Assembly (NCBI GenBank): GCA_022414725.1
Contig: CM039462.1
Location: 31,808,378 to 31,872,377 of the forward strand
Direction: 5' to 3'
DNA: 64,000 bases
Origin: Microglena sp. YARC
Taxonomy: Eukaryota > Chlorophyta > Chlorophyceae > Chlamydomonadales > Chlamydomonadaceae
The stretch's first letter is position 1. Every line of letters starts with the position of its first letter. This document shows, piece after piece, positions 38,884 through 51,097 of the stretch. Both the position numbers and the translations under genes were made by a program. Under the pieces are notes generated by a model. That model worked only from the letters and a program-made list of their open reading frames with translations, made no database searches and was not told the DNA's origin.

Positions 38884-40060
38884 CTGAGGATCAAGGTGGT
38901 GAGGGTGCTGTTGGTGGGTGGTTGCTGCTGTTGGTGGTGGTGAGTGGTTGTTGTTGCTTGTTAGGTCACCCACTAAGTGGTCCCTCTGAGGATCAAGGTG
39001 TTGTTGGTGTTGTCGTTGCTTGTTAGGACGACCACAAAGTGGTCTCTCTGAGGGTTAAGGTGATGGTGGTGGTGATGGTGGGTGGGTTGTTGTTGTGGAG
39101 GGTGTGGTTGTTCAGCGGCCACAGCTAGGCCGCTCACTAGGTGGTATTTCTAAGGGTCAAGGTGTTGGTTGTGTGTGTTGTGTGTGTGTGTGTGTGTGTG
39201 TGGGGGGGGGGGTGTAAGGGCGCCCACTAAGTGGTCTCTCTGAGGGTCAAGATATGGTTGTAGTGGCTCTTGTGGTGGTTTTGGTAGTCGTTGTGGTTGT
39301 TGTGGTTTGTAGTTGTGGCGGACGGTGGTGGTTTGTGTGGTGGTGGTGGTGGGTGTGGTTGTTCAGTACAGCTAGGCCGCCCTCTAGATAGTATATGTGA
39401 GGGTTAAGATGTTTTTGTTGTTGGTGGTGGTGGGTCATTGTTGTGGTGGGTGGGTGTGAGTGTGCATGGTTGTGGTGGTGGGTCATTGTTGTGGTGGGTG
39501 GGTGTGAGTGTGCATGGTTGTGGTGGTGGGTCATTGTTGGGTGGTGTGGTGTGAGTGTGCATGGTTGTGGTGGGTGGGTGTGAGTGTGCATGGTTGTGGT
39601 GCTTGTGGTGGGCGATGATGGGTGGGTTTTTGTTGTTGTTGTGTTGGTTGTTGTTGGTTGTTATTGTTGGTTGTTAATGTTTTTTTGTTTTGTTTTGTTT
39701 TGTTTGTTTGTTGTTGTTGTTGCTTTTTGTTGTTGTTGTTTTTTGTTGTTTTTTGTTGTTTTTTGTTGGTTGTTTTCTGCTGTTGGTTGTTGTTGGTTTC
39801 CGTTGTTGTTGGTTTTTGTTTGTTGTTGCTAATGTTGGTTGTTGGTTGTTGTGTTGTTTCTGTTGGTCTTTTTGTTGGTTGTTGGGTTTTGTTGTTGGTT
39901 GTTCTTGTATGTTTTTGTTGCCTTCTTGGTTTTTGCTGTTGGTTTTTGTTTTAGGTGGGTGGTGGGCGTTGTTGTGGTGCATGGGTGTTATGCACGGTTG
40001 TGGTGGGCCGTGATGGGTGGTGGTGGTGTGTCCTCGTAGCCCCAACCCAATCTACAACCC
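38884..40060. repeat. GGTTGTTGTGG-type simple repeats with exon-edge copies
   Basis: G/T-rich repeats (GTTGTTGGTGGTGG, TGGGTGGGTGTGAGTGTGCA, then TTGTTGTTG to about 39960) contain five decayed copies of the 5' edge of the exon at 38883. A G run lies at 39203-39212. Poly-C and CACACACC follow from 40068. Confidence 0.8.
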
Positions 40061-40068
40061 ACGAACAG

Positions 40069-40099
<31 letters not shown>

Positions 40100-40279
40100 C
40101 CCCACCACACAGACACCCACTCACCAGCTCTAGCTGCTGGAAGAGGAAGAGGGATCCCGTGCATTGGTGTGTTTCTCAAGGTTCGATTTGGCATGATTCC
40201 ATCCAAGGGTGGCAGAGTTGATAGCGTTTGTCGTGGTGGGTTCCCTTAGCCCCCCCCAATCAGCGACCCACTAACAGCT

Positions 40280-40320
<41 letters not shown>

Positions 40321-40481
40321 CACCACCACCACCACCACACACACTCATTCCCCCCCCACACCCACCCACCCACCACACAAACACACACTCATTCCTCCCC
40401 CCCTCCCCCCCCTCCACCACACCGCCCTCCCCCCCACCCCACACCCCACACACACACCACCACCACCACACACACACTCAC

Positions 40482-40691
40482 CAACTCTAGCTGCTGTAAG
40501 AGGAAGGAGGGATCCCGTGCGTTGGGTGTGTTTCTCAAGGTTGGACTTGGCATGATACCATCCAAGGCTTGGGGCTTGAGGCGTGCGTGGTGGGGGGTAG
40601 CACAATCGGCTTGGCTTGCTGTGGCTGCTACATCCACTGTAGCATGGTACTCTTCGAAAACTGTGGCAAAGGCGTACAGAGCGCCAGCCAC
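40482..40691 (-). CDS. Exon of an unidentified gene (70 codons)
   Basis: A 210 bp open exon with acceptor CATCCCAG and donor GTGAGT, phase 0 at both ends. It encodes VAGALYAFATVFEEYHATVD followed by an Ala-rich helix-like part, then LKPQALDGIMPSPTLRNTP and LLQQLEL. Its 3' half is copied at about 40128-40235, and its 5' edge is copied near 40867, 41010, 41412 and 41711. No family was recognised. The direction suggests it could follow the kinase exons at 53 kb, but no kinase C-lobe exon links them. Confidence 0.55.
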
Positions 40692-42095
40692 CTGGGATGA
40701 GGATAAGGATGAGATGAGGATGGGTCGAGGTGAGGATGGGGATGGGGGTGGGGGTGAGGATGGGGATGGTAGCGCAATCGGCTTGGCTTGCTGTGGCTGC
40801 CACATCCACGTTGGCATGGTACTCTTCAAAAAACTGTGGCAAAGGTGTACAGAGCGCCAGCCACCTGGGGACAGAGATAAGGATGAATGAGGATAAGCAG
40901 CCCAGGGAATAGGAACACATATGTTCAATATTTTGCTTGAGCAAGCGCATGGTAGTGTTTGAAGACTTTGGCGACTGTGGCAAAGGCGTACAGCGGCGCC
41001 AGCCACCTGGGTTGAGGATAAGAATGGGGCTGGGGAGGGAGAGGATGGGGGTGGGGCTGGGGTGGAGGATGGGGATGCGGGTGAGGATAGGGGTGAGGCT
41101 GGGGATGAGGATAAGGATGGGGATGGGGATAAGGATGGGAGATGGGTAGGGGGGCAGAGGATGAGGATGGGGGTGAGGCTGGGATGAGGATAAGATGAGG
41201 ATGAGGATAAGGATGGGGATGAGGATAAGTTGGAGAATGGGTAGGGGAGAGGATGAGAATAAGGATGGGGATGAGATGAGGTGGAAATGACAGTGAGGAT
41301 GGGTTGAGAGAGTGTAGGGCGAATAGAAACATCTATATTTTCAAATTGTGCTTGATCAAGCCCATGGTATTGTTTGAAGACTTCGGCGAAGGCGTACAGA
41401 GAGGCAGACACCTGGCAAAGAGGGGTGCAATGGAGGTTTTTGTTTGAAGAGCAACTTTTAAAATTGAGGATGAGGGTGGGGATGGAGATGGGGATATGGG
41501 AGAGTATGGGTGAGGACGGGTGGGTGAGGATGAGGGTGAGGATTGGGATGGGGTGCGGATGAGTGAGGATGGGGAGGGGGGGTGAGGATGGGGATAAGGA
41601 TGAGTGCAGGGCGAATAGAAACATATGTATTTTCAAATTGTGCTTGATCAAGCCCATGGTACTGTTCGAAGGCTGAGGCACAGTCTTACAGAGAGGCAGC
41701 CACCTGACAAAGAGGGGTGCAATGGAGGTCTTTGTTTGAAGAGCAACTTTTAAAAATGAGGATGATGACGGGGGTTCGGATGAGGGTGGGATAGGATTGG
41801 GATGCGGTGATGATGGCGATAGGAATGGGCGTGAGGATGAGGATGGTGGGAGCTGAGGATGGGATGGCTGTGAGGATAAGGATGGGGAGAGGATGAGGAT
41901 AGGGTGAGGATGAGGATGGGGTAGAGGATCAGGATGAGTGCAGGACGAAATAGAAGGGATGGGATAGAAATAGGAATGGGGGTGATGATGGGGATAGGAA
42001 TGGGGGTGAGGATGAGGATGAGGATGGGGTGAGGATGAGGATGGTGAGATAAGGATGAGTTCAGGCACGAATAGGCACATAACACATTCACGAAT
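40692..42095 (-). repeat. GAGGATGGGG minisatellite carrying copies of an exon
   Basis: Irregular GGATGAGGATGGGGATG repeats hold four decayed copies of the exon that starts at 40691. One copy near 40867 has a frameshifting T run. Copies near 41412 and 41711 share CAATACCATGGGCTTGATCA (plus or minus one base) and end in AATATTT-like sequence. The 41711 copy has an early stop. Confidence 0.8.
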
Positions 42096-42319
42096 GGTGC
42101 TTGATCAAGCCATTGGCGGTTGTACTTTGTACCTCCACTTTTCCAGGCAAAATTTCCGACAATTCTCAGAATTCCCGATTCTCAAGCCAAAACGTCAGAA
42201 TTATTAGGTCAACTTCTCAACTTCGAGGTACAAACTACCAAGTGTTTTGAAAACCCAAATCCAAATCAGTCACTGAATTGCTGTATGCATGTATATTACA
42301 GTCCAGGGGGAGCCCCTTT

Positions 42320-42515
42320 CAGTGATGTACATTGGTCTAGTGGTAGACCAAATCGCTTGAGGAAGAAGAGTCGGGGGTCGATCCCCCCTTCGGTTGCTCT
42401 TGGCGTTGCAGGTCGTCGTCAACCGCGATGGTAGCTTGTCCAGTTGAGGTAGGAGACCGCTCCCCACCCGCGTACGACGGGCTCCCTTAACACCACGCCC
42501 ACCAGGCCGTTATCA
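42320..42515 (+). mobile_element. tRNA-derived SINE-like element
   Basis: Bases 42332-42342 (TGGTCTAGTGG) match the tRNA A box, and GGGGGTCGATCCCCC near 42371-42386 matches the B box with a pairing T stem, at the spacing of a tRNA gene. The middle cannot be folded into a convincing anticodon arm, so it is not a working tRNA. About 120 bp of unrelated body follows. It is flanked by fragments of family A (CAGTCCAGGGG at 42300 and 42519). Confidence 0.65.
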
Positions 42516-42595
42516 TTACAGTCCAGGGGTAGGAAAAAATAGGCTTAAGGACTTGCCCAACCGTATTCAGATGGTACTTCTATGGTGAGAGTATA

Positions 42596-44070
42596 AATAT
42601 GCATCTTTGGACATCCATATTCATGTGAGCGTATGATATTGTAATGTAATCATCTAAAAATATAATAATCTGAAATTCATGTCATCATCATCTTAGAGTT
42701 TGATTTTCATGTCATCATGTGAGAGTCTACTATGCAGCTTGGGATCACCTGCTCACCTGTCAGCTGAGTGTGTGATATTCTGATAATCATGTAATCATGC
42801 AATGGGAATGGGATTGGGATGCATACAACGCGTATGCAGCTTGGATCATGAATGGGAATGGATCATGACATTCATGTATTACTATGCAGCTTGAATCATC
42901 TGCTCACCTGTTGAAGCCTGCACCTCCATTGTTCATGTGAGGGTATGAAATCAAGTAATCATGTTATCATGCGAGGATATAGATACTCACCTATTCATAT
43001 GAAATTCATGTGAGGTATAATATGCAGCTTGGATTAATCTGCTTACCTGTTGAGCCTGGACCTCCATATTCATGTAATCATGTGTGGGTATGATATTCAA
43101 ATGAAAATTCTTGTCGAGAGTATGATACTCATAATTTCAGAGGGTATTCATATCACATTCATATTACATTCTTGTGAGAGCTATTACTATGCAGCTTGGG
43201 ATCATGTTGCTCACCTGTTGAGCCATGGACCTCCATATTCATGTCATCATGTGAGGGACTATTGATATTCAAATGAAATTCTTGTGAGAGTATGATACTC
43301 ATATTCAGAGGGTATTCATATTCACATTCATATGATATTCATATTACATTCTTGTGAGAGTATACTATGCAGCTTGGGATCATGTGCTCACCTGTTGAGC
43401 ATGGACCTCCATATGCATGTCATCATGCTGGAAGAGTATGATACGTATTCACGTAATCATCTTCTAAAACATTAATATTCAGATAATTCATGCAATCATC
43501 CATTCTGTGTGAGAGTAGAATTTTCCATGTCATCATGTGAGGAGGTATATACTCATTTGCAGCTTCGGGGATCATGTCGCTCACCTGTTGAGCATGGACC
43601 TCAAATATTTCATGGGATATCTGATATTCCATGTAATCCATGTCGAGTGTATTGATATTCCGAATTCATGCTAAATTCATGCGGTGGCAGCCATGACATT
43701 CATATTCACTTATTTGGTATGAAAGAGAGAGATTGTAAATATGCGCAGCTTGGCATAAATTCTGCCTCACCTGTTCAGCCTGGACCTCCATCATTCCATG
43801 TGAGGGTACGATGATTCTGAATTCTTGTTATCAAATTGCGAGGGATAGCAATATTCATATTCATATTGAAATTCATGTGAGAGTATAATATATATAATAT
43901 GCCAGCTTGGATCATCTGTCGCTCTGCTCATTTGTAGGGTATCGGCAAACGCTATTCGAACTGAATCCTTCGAATAATCGCTGGTTTGTGTTGGAAGAGA
44001 ACGAGACCAACTTCCTGGTCGCTGGAAATACCCTTTCACAACTGACAAATCAAAAAAAATCCTGCCTCAC
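42596..44070 (-). repeat. Tandem repeat of about 140-190 bp with exon-like edges
   Basis: Some eight units contain CTCACCTGTTGAGCCTGGAC then CTCCATATTCATG; on the minus strand this reads as an open edge (MEVQAQQ) followed by a GTGAGC donor. Between are words such as CATGTAATCATGTGAGGGTA. Many small indels differ between units. A family E fragment lies at 43930-44035. Confidence 0.75.
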
Positions 44071-44106
44071 CCTGTTGGGTCTGGACCTCCATGGCGGCGG
44101 CCAGTG
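44071..44106 (-). CDS. Possible 36 bp exon of an unidentified gene
   Basis: Acceptor TTTGTTTCGCAG, then an open segment encoding LAAAMEVQTQQ, then donor GTGAGG. It is the most complete version of the edge repeated across 42.6-43.8 kb. The pieces of sequence upstream of its acceptor (AAACTGCCTGAAGCAG on plus) recur near 44641. It is too short to identify. Confidence 0.35.
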
Positions 44107-44399
44107 CTGCGAAACAAACGGAAACTGCCTGAAGCAGGGTGGAGAAAGAGAATGGAACAAATTAACAGTATGGAACCCCGGTCATGAACAAATGAAACAA
44201 TGACAGTAGAGGCTTAGAAGGGATGAAGCAGGTGGAATCAGATAGAAAGGGACAACTAACGTCGGCGAATGGTTACCAAGAATGGCGACAGATAATGAAC
44301 AAAATGAGACGCATAAGTAAGAGGCAAAGAAGGGAATGAAGGCAGGTGGCAAAGGAAATGGACAGCCTAAATGCAACAAATGAAACAATGCACAGTAGA

Positions 44400-44576
44400 G
44401 GCAAGAGGGGCGTTAATGAAGGCGGTGGAGCACGGATGAGTCAAAGGGATGGACAAATGGACACGATGAAGCAGGATAGAATTAAAATAAACAAGTGTGT
44501 GTGTGGTGAGTGCGGCCCCTGCCACCCCCAACCCAATCAGGCAACCCCAACTAACAAGCATCCCAACCCCCCCAGA

Positions 44577-44607
<31 letters not shown>

Positions 44608-47600
44608 AGACAAATAGGACTTATAAATGCGAAAACAAACGCAAACTGCCTGAAGCAGCACGGTGGAGAAGCATAGTGGACAGATGGAGTAGAAATCAAT
44701 TAAACAAGAGTCTGGAGACCAGGGGCAGAGCAGGGACAGGCAGAAAAATTAGAACAGGACAGAGCGGACCAAAAGACAGACAGAAATACCTTCAGGACGT
44801 ATAAATGGAAGCAAAAGAAAACTATCCGAAGCAGGATGACAAGCGTATGGACAAATGGGCCGATGCACAAGTGAAACAATGTAAAAGTAGAGCATGAAGG
44901 AGAATGACAGCGCGGTGGAGCGGGATGGAGCGGGCTTATGGGACAAAATTAGCAGTCAATGAACAGTCATGGACAATTGAAGTAGAGGCAAGAAGGGATG
45001 AAGGGGGGAGAAGCGGGATGGAGCGGGATGGACAGTATGCGAACAAATGAGACAATAAAGTAAAGGGCGAGAAGGATAGTGAAATCATATAAGTTTCCAA
45101 AACACTAGGAGGTAACCATTGTATACTGGCAAGTGGGTTTTATCTTATCATCATTATTCAACTTGTAAATGTAAATTTCAGATCTCAAGATTTATGATCG
45201 CAGGATGGGAAACAGGATGGAGAGGGGGCATGGACAACAATGGACAGATCATGAACAAATGAAACAATGGAGTAGAGGTCTAGAAGGGAAATTAAGGGTG
45301 GAGTTAGAGTAGAGATGGTCAAGGGCCATGGACCACAAGTGACACAAGGTAGGAGTAGAGCAATGAAGCGCGGATGAAGGAGAGTGGAGGGGGCAGGATG
45401 GCAGCACAGAAATGAACAAATAGACAGATGAACGAATGAAACAAAGAAGTAGGGGCTAGAGCGATGAGGGGTGGAGGCAGGTATGGTCAAGGATGCGACA
45501 AGTGGACACAATGGAGTAGAGGCAATGAAAGGGATGAAAGGCGGTTGCAGCAGGATGGAGCAAGGCATGGACAAATAGACAGTGAAGATGAACGAATGAA
45601 ACAAAGACAGTAGGGGCGATAGAAGGGATGAAGGGGTGGAGCAAGGCCAATGGTCAAGGGATGGACAAGTGACCACAATGAGAAAGAGGCTATGAAAGGA
45701 GAAGGGCGTTGGAGCAGTAGGAGAGGGGCATGACACATGGACAAAGATCATCGATGAACGAATGGAAACAAAGAAGTAGGGCATGAAGGGAGTGAAGGGG
45801 TGGAGCAGGAATGGAGCAAGGAGTTCAATTCAGTACATGAACAAATAGACAGATGAACGAATGAAACAAAGAAGTAGGGGCTAGAAGGATGAAGGGTGCC
45901 GGAGCAGGATGGAGCAAGGGTATGAACAAATAGACAGCACTCTTACTATGAACGAATGAAACAAAGAAGTAGGGAGCTAGAAGGGATGAAGGTGGAGCAG
46001 GATTGAGCAAGGTATCTGAAACACATAGACAGTATGAACGAGATGAAACAAAAGAAGTAAGGGCTAGAAGGAGATAGGGGAGCAGGGATGCCGTTCACAG
46101 GGCATGGACAAGTGACAAACAATGCGAGTAGAAGGCATGAAGCAGATGAAGGGGTGGAGCAGGATGGAGCCCCAGGTAGGAACAAATAGACAGGTCAAAT
46201 GAACGAATAAAAACAAAGAATAGGGGCTTAGAAGGGATGAAGGGGTGGAAGCAGGCGATGGTCAAGGGATCGACTGGACAAGTGAACACAATGCGAAGTA
46301 GAGGCTTCTATGAAGCGGTATGAAGGGGTGGAGCAGGATGAGCAAGGATGACAAATAGACAGATGTCACAATGAAACGACATGAAACAAAGGAAGTAGGG
46401 GCTAGAAGGGATGAAGGGGTGGAGCAGGATGGTCAAGGGATGGACAAGTGACACAATGGAGTAGAGGCATGAAGGGATGAAGGGGGGGAGCAGGATGGAG
46501 CAAGGATGGAACAAATAGACAAGAACGATGAACGAATGAAACAAAGAAGTAGGGGGGCTAGAAGGGATGGAAAAGAGGTGACGAGCAGAGATGGTCAAAG
46601 GAGATGGACAAGTGACACAATGGAGACAGAGGCAATGAAGGGATGAAGGGGTGGAGAGCAAGATGGACGAGGCACACAATGGACACCACAGCTGGACAGA
46701 ATGAACGACAATGAAACCACAACGAAGATAGGGCGGTAGAACGGGCTACAATGCAAGGGCGTGGAAGCAGATTTTTTGGAGGAAAGGTGAATTGAAACCA
46801 AATAGACAGATCTATGAATGAATGAACAAAAGAAGTAGGGCTTAGAAGGGATGAAGGGGTGGAGCAGGATGGAGCAAGGATGAACAAATAGACAGACAGT
46901 CGGGATTGGAGACGAATGAACACAGAAGAATGAAGATTGGTACAGGGCGAGAAGAGAGAGCAGGAGGCAAGGATCAACAGAAAAACGCGATCACAATTAA
47001 AGATGCAGAAGGAGTCAAGGGGGTTGAGCAGTCTGAATGTTGGAGCCAAGGGAAGGAAGACATAAGACACAGCCCTGAATTGTAAGAGACAGACGAAGAG
47101 AACCAAAAGAAGAGGCAGAATAGAAAGGGGGTGAGCAGCAGTCAAGGGAGAACAAGACAACAATGAGGAGAAGAAGGAAGGGCAGGAATGGGGTGGAATT
47201 GAGAGTGGGGAACACCCTAAAGAAATTAGAATCAGCAATAAGAACAGAAGAACAAGGAAAACAAAATAGCGAGAAGGAGGAAGGGGAGCAGAGGGAGCAA
47301 GGAGGAACAAAGAGACAGTACGAAAGGAAAAGTGACGAATAGGTAGAGAACAAAGAGAGGATGGCTAGGAAGAAAGGGAGCAGATGGCAATAGATGAGGA
47401 AACAAATAGACAAGTATGAATGAATGAAACAAAGAAGTCAGGGGCCTAGAAGGGATGAAGGGGTGGAGCCAGGATGGAGCAAGGATGAACAAATAGGACA
47501 GCATAGATGACAATGAAACAAAGAAGTAGGCAAGAGAAGGATGAACGGGGTGGAGCAGGACAAATGGTCAAGCGGATGTGACAAGTGACACAACTTGAGA

Positions 47601-50600
47601 TAGAGGCATGAAGGATGAAGGGTAGCAGGATGGAGCAAAGGATGGAACAAATAGACAGATGAACGAATGAAACCAAAGAAGTAGGGGCTAGAAGGATGAA
47701 GGTGGACTGGAGCAGGATGGTCAAGGATGGACAAAAAGTGACACAATGGTGAGAGAGAGGCATGAAGCGGATTGGAAGGGTGGAGCAGGGATGGAGAGGG
47801 GGAGATGGACACATGGACAGATGAACGCAAATGAAACAAAGAAAGTGGGGCTAGAAGGGATGAAGGGGTTGGAGCAGGATGGAGCAAGATGAACAAATAG
47901 ATAGTGATGTAGCTATGAACGAATGAAACAAAGAAGTAGGGGCTAGAAGGGATGAAGGGGTGGAGCAGGATGGAGCAAGGATGAACAAATAGACAGATGA
48001 ATAAATGAATCGAAACAAAAGAAGTAGGGGCTAAGACAGGGATGAAGGGGTGGAGCAGGATGGAAGCGAAGCGATCGAACAAATAACAGATGGAACACCG
48101 TAGCATGAACAAAAATGAAACAAAGACAGTAGGGCGCTAGAAGGATGAAGGGATGAGAGCCAGGGCATCGGTCAAGGGGAATGGACAAGTGGACAACAAT
48201 TGAGCTAGAGGGCATGAAGGCATGAAAGGGCGATGGAGCAGGCATCGGTGCAAGGGAATGAAACAAATAGGACAGAGAAAATGAACAGACATAAACAAAG
48301 AAGTAGGGGCTAGAAGGGATGAAGAGGTTGAACCATTGAGCAGGGATGTCAAGGGCGTATGACAAGTGACACAATGGAGTAGAGGCATGAAGGCGGAGAT
48401 GAAGGACGGTGCCGAGCAGGGGATGGAGCAGAGGGACAAATAGACAGCACATGAACGAATCGAAACAAAGAAGTACGGGCTAGAAGGGATGAATGGGTGG
48501 AAGCCCAGGCTATGTAAGAGGGTATGGACAAGTGACACAATGGAGTAGAGCATGAAGGGATGAAGTGGGGGGAAGCAGGAATGGGGAGCAAGGGATGGAC
48601 AAATAGACAGCAATGAACAAATGAAACAAAGAAGTAGGGCTAGAAGGGAATGAAGGGGTGGAGCAGGATGGTCAAGGGTAATGGACAAGTGACACAATGG
48701 AGTAGCAGGCCATGAAAGGGATGAAGGGTGGAGCAGGATGGAGCATAAGGATGAACAAATAAGACAGATGAACGAATAACAAAGATAGTAGGGGCTAGAA
48801 GGGATGAAGGGGGTGGAGCAGGATGGTCAAGGGAGGACAAAGTGACAACAATTGGAAGAAGAGGCATGAAGGATGAAGGGGTGGAGCAGGATGGAGAGGA
48901 TGACACATGGACAGAGAAACTAGATGAACGATGAAACATAACGAAGTAGGGGCTAGAAGGATGAAGGGGCGTGGAGCCAGAGATGGAGCAAGGATGAACA
49001 AATAGATAGATGAACGAAATGAAACAAAGCGAAGTCGGCTAGAAGGGATGAAAGCGGAATGGAGCAGGATGAAGAGCCAAAGATAGAACAAATAGACAGA
49101 ACATACAACAGTAATGAACGAATGAAATAAAGAAGTAGGGGCATAGAAAGGGATGAAGGGGTGGAGCAGGATGGAAGCAAGGATGAACAAATAGACAATA
49201 TGAACCAAATATGAATTAAAGAATAAGGGGCGGACTAGAAAGGGAATATAGAAAAGGGCTGGAGCAGGAATTAAGCGAGTCAAAGATACAAATGGGACAA
49301 GAGCTGACACAATTGAGATAGAGGCAATGGTGAAGGCGGATGAAGGGGTGGAGCAGGATGGTGCCAGATGAACAAAAAATAGACAGAAATGAACGAATAA
49401 AATGAAAACAAGAAAGTAGGGGCATAAGAAGGAATAAAGTGGAGCGAGGAAGATTCAAAAGGAAATGAGAACAAGTCTCGCACACAAACTGGATCAGAGG
49501 CCATGAAGAGATGACCAAGGGGTGAAAGCAGGAAATGAGAGCGTTAAGGAATGGACAAATAGACAGACAATCGGTATCTTTGCCATAACGAGAATATGAA
49601 CCACAACGAACGTACTCGCGCGCTCAGAACGCAGATGAGACGCCGGCTGGAAGCAGGCATGTTCAAAAGGGAAATAGAGACAAAGTGACAACAATAGGAA
49701 GTTAGAAGAACAATGAAAGGAAGAAATTGAAAAGGAGAGCATGAAAAGCAAAAGAGCTGGAGCAAGATAAGAATGGACACAATCAGCACAGCACTGACGA
49801 ACGAACAAAGAACTTGCACGGAAAGTAGGGGCTATAGAAGGCAAGATGAAGGGGAGCTGGAGAAGCAGGATAGATGCAAGGAGAGTACAAGAGAACAAGA
49901 CACATATGCGTACAAGTAAGAGGCCCGATGAAAGCGCGATGCACAGGAGCTGGGAGCAGGATGGAGCAAGGCAGAATGCGACACCAAGATCAGACAGCTT
50001 CAGATGATACGCAATCGAAGACAAAGAAGTAAGGGCTATAGAAGGGATAAGAAAGGGGGTGAAGGCAGGCCATGGTCAAGAGGACTGATCTGGCACAAGT
50101 GAACAATGCGAGCTAGAGGCATTGACCAGGGACCTGAAGGCGTGCGAGCAGGACCCTGGTTGAAAGGATGCGCACAAATACGCACACGAATCATCGACAT
50201 ACTGACAACAAAGACTAGTAGGGGCTAGCACAAGGGCATGACAGGCCTGTCCGGCAGCAGGATGGCTCAACCCAGGGCCATGGACACAGCTCGACCACAA
50301 GCCGCAAAGTAGAGGCAATGAAAGAAGATGAAGGAAGTGAAGAAGCAGAGATGGAAAGAGGGAATGAGACACCACAAACCATAGGACAGATGCACATGAG
50401 AATAGAAACAAAGAAGTAGAGCTAGAAGGATGAAGGAGGATGGAGCAGGATGGAGAACACAGGATGAACAAAATATAGAACAAGACCTCTAGTAATGAAC
50501 GAAACCGTAAACAAAGAAGTAGGGCCTAAGAAAGGAAATGAAAGGAGCGTGGAGGCAGGTATGGAGCAAGGATGAAACAAATAGACAGAATTCGCCCATA

Positions 50601-51097
50601 TAGAATGGATGCATGAACGCAATGAGAAAAAACAAAAGAAAAGTACGGGGCCTAGAAAGGATAGAAAGAGAAGCTAGATATGTAGCGGCGAGTCAGGGAA
50701 TAGTCAAGGGTGTGATGACAAGTGACACATATGTGGAGGTTAGATGGCTTTTATGATAGGATTGTAAGGTTTGGTAGCAGGAGTGGTAGAGTCTAAGTAT
50801 GGGATGACAAATTGTATGGACAAATTGTTTGAACGATATGAACACAAACGAAGCTAGGGCTAGACAGGGCATGATAAGAAAACGCTTGGAGCAGGATGAG
50901 ACACAATGGTGATTTGGACATTAATTAGCAAGCCAAAATGAAATGAATATGAGAAAACAAAGACAGAGGCAAAGGAAATGAAGGTGGCGCAAGGATAGGA
51001 AGGAAGAACAATAGACAAGAGAAATATCACACCCTCCTGTGGGATCCGTATGATACGATGAAAACAAATGACTATATGGCTAATTCTCTCATCTGGT
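44400..51097. repeat. Satellite-like array of 66 and 82 bp units with many indels
   Basis: Two unit types alternate: one of about 82 bp with GAACGAATGAAACAAAGAAG and one of about 66 bp with ACAAGTGACACAATGGAGTA. Both share AGAAGGGATGAAGGGGTGGA. Before about 46.7 kb, units are regular apart from scattered single-base indels. From 49 kb to the gap at 51098 they become more and more corrupted. Open frames on the minus strand are repeat artefacts. Confidence 0.85.

Noticed and set aside
39959..42080. 563-codon Ser/Pro/His-rich frame on the minus strand
   Set aside because: It reads through GGATGGGG minisatellite and several decayed exon copies. Only the 210 bp exon at 40482-40691 inside it has proper splice borders.
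42332..42400. A functional tRNA gene
   Set aside because: A and B boxes are present but no proper anticodon stem, loop or acceptor stem pairing could be found.
44749..50483. Many minus-strand Pro/Ser/Phe-rich frames
   Set aside because: They are translations of the 66/82 bp array in a frame that happens to lack stops; indels break each after 60-250 codons.
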